Source: an uncultured Oscillospiraceae bacterium (GTDB taxonomy: Bacteria; Bacillota_A; Clostridia; Oscillospirales; Oscillospiraceae). Taken from it: a stretch of DNA of 14,973 nt. Every line of letters starts with the position of its first letter. The first letter of the stretch is position 1. The notes beneath the pieces are model-generated. The model saw only the letters and a list, made by a program, of their open reading frames with translations, ran no database searches and was not told where the DNA came from. The DNA is taken from NCBI GenBank assembly GCA_900769845.1, contig CAAGIF010000228.1:1-14973 (forward strand), in the 5' to 3' direction. Made by a program: the position numbers and the translations under genes. Below, piece after piece: positions 13,360 to 14,973 of the stretch.

Positions 13360-14802
13360 TTAGAGCGCTTTCAGTACTTCCAGCAGGAAATTCCATGTGC
13401 GCTCTGTGGAGGCGATCTCCAGCTTTTCACGGCTGGTGTGAATATCATGCATCTGGGGTCCCACAGAAACGCAGTCCAGATCCCTGATCTTCTCGCTGAG
13501 CAGGCCGCATTCCAGACCGGCATGGATGGCCATGACCTTTGGCTCTGCGCCAAACATACGGGTATAGGTTTCCACCATCACTTCCCGCAGCTTGGAGTCG
13601 GCCTTATACTCCCAGGCGGGGTAAACGCCTCTCTGGGAATACTCCGCGTCGTACATCTTAGCAAGCTGGCGCAGACGATCCAGCAGCTCCTCCCGCTCTG
13701 CATTGACACTGCTGCGGACGGAGAAGGTCAGACGCATACCATCCTCCAGCTTGGCAATACCCAGATTCAAGCTAGTCTGCACCAGGCCGGGCATTTCCTC
13801 ACTGTATTTCAGGGCGCCGTTCGGGCAGTTGCACAGCAGACTGATGACCTTGGCAGTCATCTCTGTGGTAAGCGCATTTCCGCCAAGCGCATCCACATCA
13901 AAGGCCTGTACAGTGGCTTCTGGCTCGTCATATTGCTCCCGAATTTCCGACTGGAGATTTTCAGCGATCTCATTAATCCGCTCCAGATGCATGCCCATGG
14001 CTACCAAATTAGCCTGGCAGGTTCTGGGAATGGCGTTATCCTTGGAGCCGCCGGAGAAAGAAGTCAGACAAAGGGGCATCAATTTCTGAATACGGGCCAT
14101 AAATTCGCCCATGATTTTATTGGCATTGCCCAGATTCTTATGGATCTCAGCGCCGGAGTGCCCGCCCTGAAGCCCGTCCACCACAAGACGGATACAGGGG
14201 CCGTAAACAGAACGACGCTGCTCCGGGATCACCAGGGTCGCCCGGGCGCCGCCGGCGCAGGCAACAGTGAAAATGCCTTCATCCTCGGAATCCAGATTGA
14301 TCAGGGTATTGCCATTCAGTATGGAAAGGTCAATGACAGACGCGCCGCCCATCCCCACTTCTTCATCCACAGTGATAACCACTTCCAGAGGCGGATGGGG
14401 AATGGAACGGTCGTCCAGCATCGCCATGGCGTAAGCAAGGGCAATGCCGTCGTCGCCGCCAAGGGTAGTACCCCGGGCGAAAACACTGTGACCGTCATGG
14501 GTCACATCCAGACCCTGCTTTTCCATATCAATGGGACAATCCGCATCCTTCTCGCAGACCATATCCATGTGACCCTGGAGAATCACGGGCTTGTGATCCT
14601 CATAACCGCAGGTCCCCTCCTGGAAAATGATCACATTGTTGGCTTCATCCTGAATATAGCGAAGACCCCGCTCCCGGGCAAACGCTACCAGATAGTCGCT
14701 GATAGCCTTTTCATTTCCGGAACCGTGGGGAATATTGCAGATTTCCTCAAAAAAACGGAATACATTTTCGGGCTTGATCCCGGTAAGCTTTCTTTCTGTC
14801 AT
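13360..14802 (-). CDS. pepD: Aminoacyl-histidine dipeptidase (PepD, M20 family)
   Basis: A 480-residue zinc dipeptidase of the M20/PepD family that hydrolyses unusual dipeptides such as Xaa-His in the cytoplasm. Likely metal ligands are His78 in QGHMDMV, the bridging Asp117 in LGGDDGIA, Glu148 with the catalytic base Glu147 in DEEVGM, and Asp171 in NLDSEDEG. Downstream signature segments are GGHSGAEIHKNLGNANK and IHAGLECGLL near the C-terminus. Length matches the family (about 480-490). The start is ATG 14802 (MTERKLTGIKPENVF) with AAGGAG 9 bases upstream; the extended frame to 14874 runs through the promoter and is rejected. It is a single-gene unit with its own promoter. Confidence 0.93.
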   Translation of the reverse strand: MTERKLTGIKPENVFRFFEEICNIPHGSGNEKAISDYLVAFARERGLRYIQDEANNVIIFQEGTCGYEDHKPVILQGHMDMVCEKDADCPIDMEKQGLDVTHDGHSVFARGTTLGGDDGIALAYAMAMLDDRSIPHPPLEVVITVDEEVGMGGASVIDLSILNGNTLINLDSEDEGIFTVACAGGARATLVIPEQRRSVYGPCIRLVVDGLQGGHSGAEIHKNLGNANKIMGEFMARIQKLMPLCLTSFSGGSKDNAIPRTCQANLVAMGMHLERINEIAENLQSEIREQYDEPEATVQAFDVDALGGNALTTEMTAKVISLLCNCPNGALKYSEEMPGLVQTSLNLGIAKLEDGMRLTFSVRSSVNAEREELLDRLRQLAKMYDAEYSQRGVYPAWEYKADSKLREVMVETYTRMFGAEPKVMAIHAGLECGLLSEKIRDLDCVSVGPQMHDIHTSREKLEIASTERTWNFLLEVLKAL

Positions 14803-14834
14803 ACGAATACACTCCTTATGGAATTGATAGTTAC

Positions 14835-14863
14835 AGTTTATCACAAGGTAGTAAAAAAGTCCA
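14835..14863 (-). promoter_or_regulatory. Promoter of pepD
   Basis: On the minus strand TGGACT (plus 14858-14863, 4/6 to the -35 consensus), a 17-base spacer and TAAACT (14835-14840) preceded by TGA, forming an extended -10. The start is predicted near 14828, about 26 bases before the ATG. Confidence 0.55.
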
Positions 14864-14871
14864 TCCCATAT

Positions 14872-14904
14872 CAAAAAACAAAGGCCACGGTATGTGGCCT
14901 TTGT
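14872..14904 (-). terminator. Rho-independent terminator of the gene entering from the right edge
   Basis: ACAAAGGCCAC (14878-14888) and GTGGCCTTTGT (14894-14904) form a perfect 11-bp stem with a 5-base loop. On the minus strand the stem is followed by a T-run (A-run at 14873-14878), placing the terminator for the leftward gene ending at 14923 and separating it from the pepD promoter. Confidence 0.88.
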
Positions 14905-14922
14905 CTTATTAAGGTTATTGGA

Positions 14923-14973
14923 TTACGCCGCTTTATTCTGACGCTTTTTCATCAGAATCAGCGCAGCGCCCAT
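14923..14973 (-). CDS. C-terminal end of an anchored surface or membrane protein (partial)
   Basis: Only the last 16 codons are visible, reading MGAALILMKKRQNKAA then TAA. A hydrophobic run followed by KKRQ-type positive charges at the very C-terminus is the usual ending of sortase-anchored (LPXTG) or membrane-anchored surface proteins of Gram-positive bacteria. The LPXTG-like motif would lie outside the window, so this is an inference. The initial Met here is simply the codon at the window edge. A clear terminator follows 18 bases after the stop. Confidence 0.45.
   Translation of the reverse strand: MGAALILMKKRQNKAA

Noticed and set aside
1..14973. CRISPR array, tRNA, insertion sequence or toxin-antitoxin locus
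   Set aside because: No regularly spaced direct repeats, no tRNA-like cloverleaf, no transposase and no small two-gene toxin-antitoxin pattern were seen by reading; a computational scan was not possible.

Overview
The window looks like ordinary chromosome of a Gram-positive, Clostridia-type bacterium, plausibly a gut Oscillospiraceae/Ruminococcaceae relative with roughly half G+C by eye. The basis is the gene families present (YlmH, DUF896/YnzC, a SpoVB-like MOP flippase, a BaiN/HI0933 flavoprotein, Clostridia-type short FeoB, phage-type amidase and holin), strong AGGAGG-type ribosome binding sites, frequent ATGA stop/start overlaps and classical hairpin-plus-T-run terminators. Species cannot be named from the sequence alone. 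Gene density is very high and no gap reaches 300 bases.

Layout. 1-3203 (minus): a tightly coupled operon reading right to left: HI0933/BaiN-like flavoprotein, COG2509-type FAD dehydrogenase, then the N-terminal part of a membrane protein that may be a CPBP protease and runs off the left edge. 3221-3271: two divergent promoters that appear to share one palindromic -35 hexamer. 3288-4286 (plus): ylmH-like S4 protein and a ynzC-like small protein, closed by a strong terminator. 4367-5454 (plus): a stand-alone phage-type lysis pair (amidase and holin, ATGA overlap), closed by its own terminator. 5550-7798 (plus): YgiQ-family radical SAM protein and a short pyrophosphatase-like protein, followed by a nested double hairpin. 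7930-8541 (plus): an SSB-like protein with two OB-fold-like halves, whose terminator lies inside the 3' end of the convergent feoB. 8509-10499 (minus): feoA-feoB ferrous iron uptake operon. 10624-11250 (plus): nth, endonuclease III. 11302-12786 (plus): SpoVB-like flippase with a TTG start and a ribosome binding site inside a hairpin. 12811-13263 (minus): XRE-family regulator with membrane segments. 13360-14802 (minus): PepD-type dipeptidase with its own promoter. 14923-14973 (minus): last 16 codons of a probable membrane- or wall-anchored protein, with its terminator.

How the genes fit together. Most are unrelated housekeeping genes (ribosome rescue, base excision repair, iron uptake, peptide breakdown, envelope flippase) packed head-to-tail or convergently. 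The parts that most deserve attention are the isolated amidase-holin cassette with no other phage genes, the two-OB SSB-like protein, the short pyrophosphatase-like protein, and several compact regulatory arrangements: the shared -35, the terminator embedded in feoB, the terminator apparently split by a REP-like palindrome, and the hairpin holding the flippase Shine-Dalgarno. I did not find an unmistakable new multi-gene system, CRISPR array, tRNA, rRNA, insertion sequence or replication origin.
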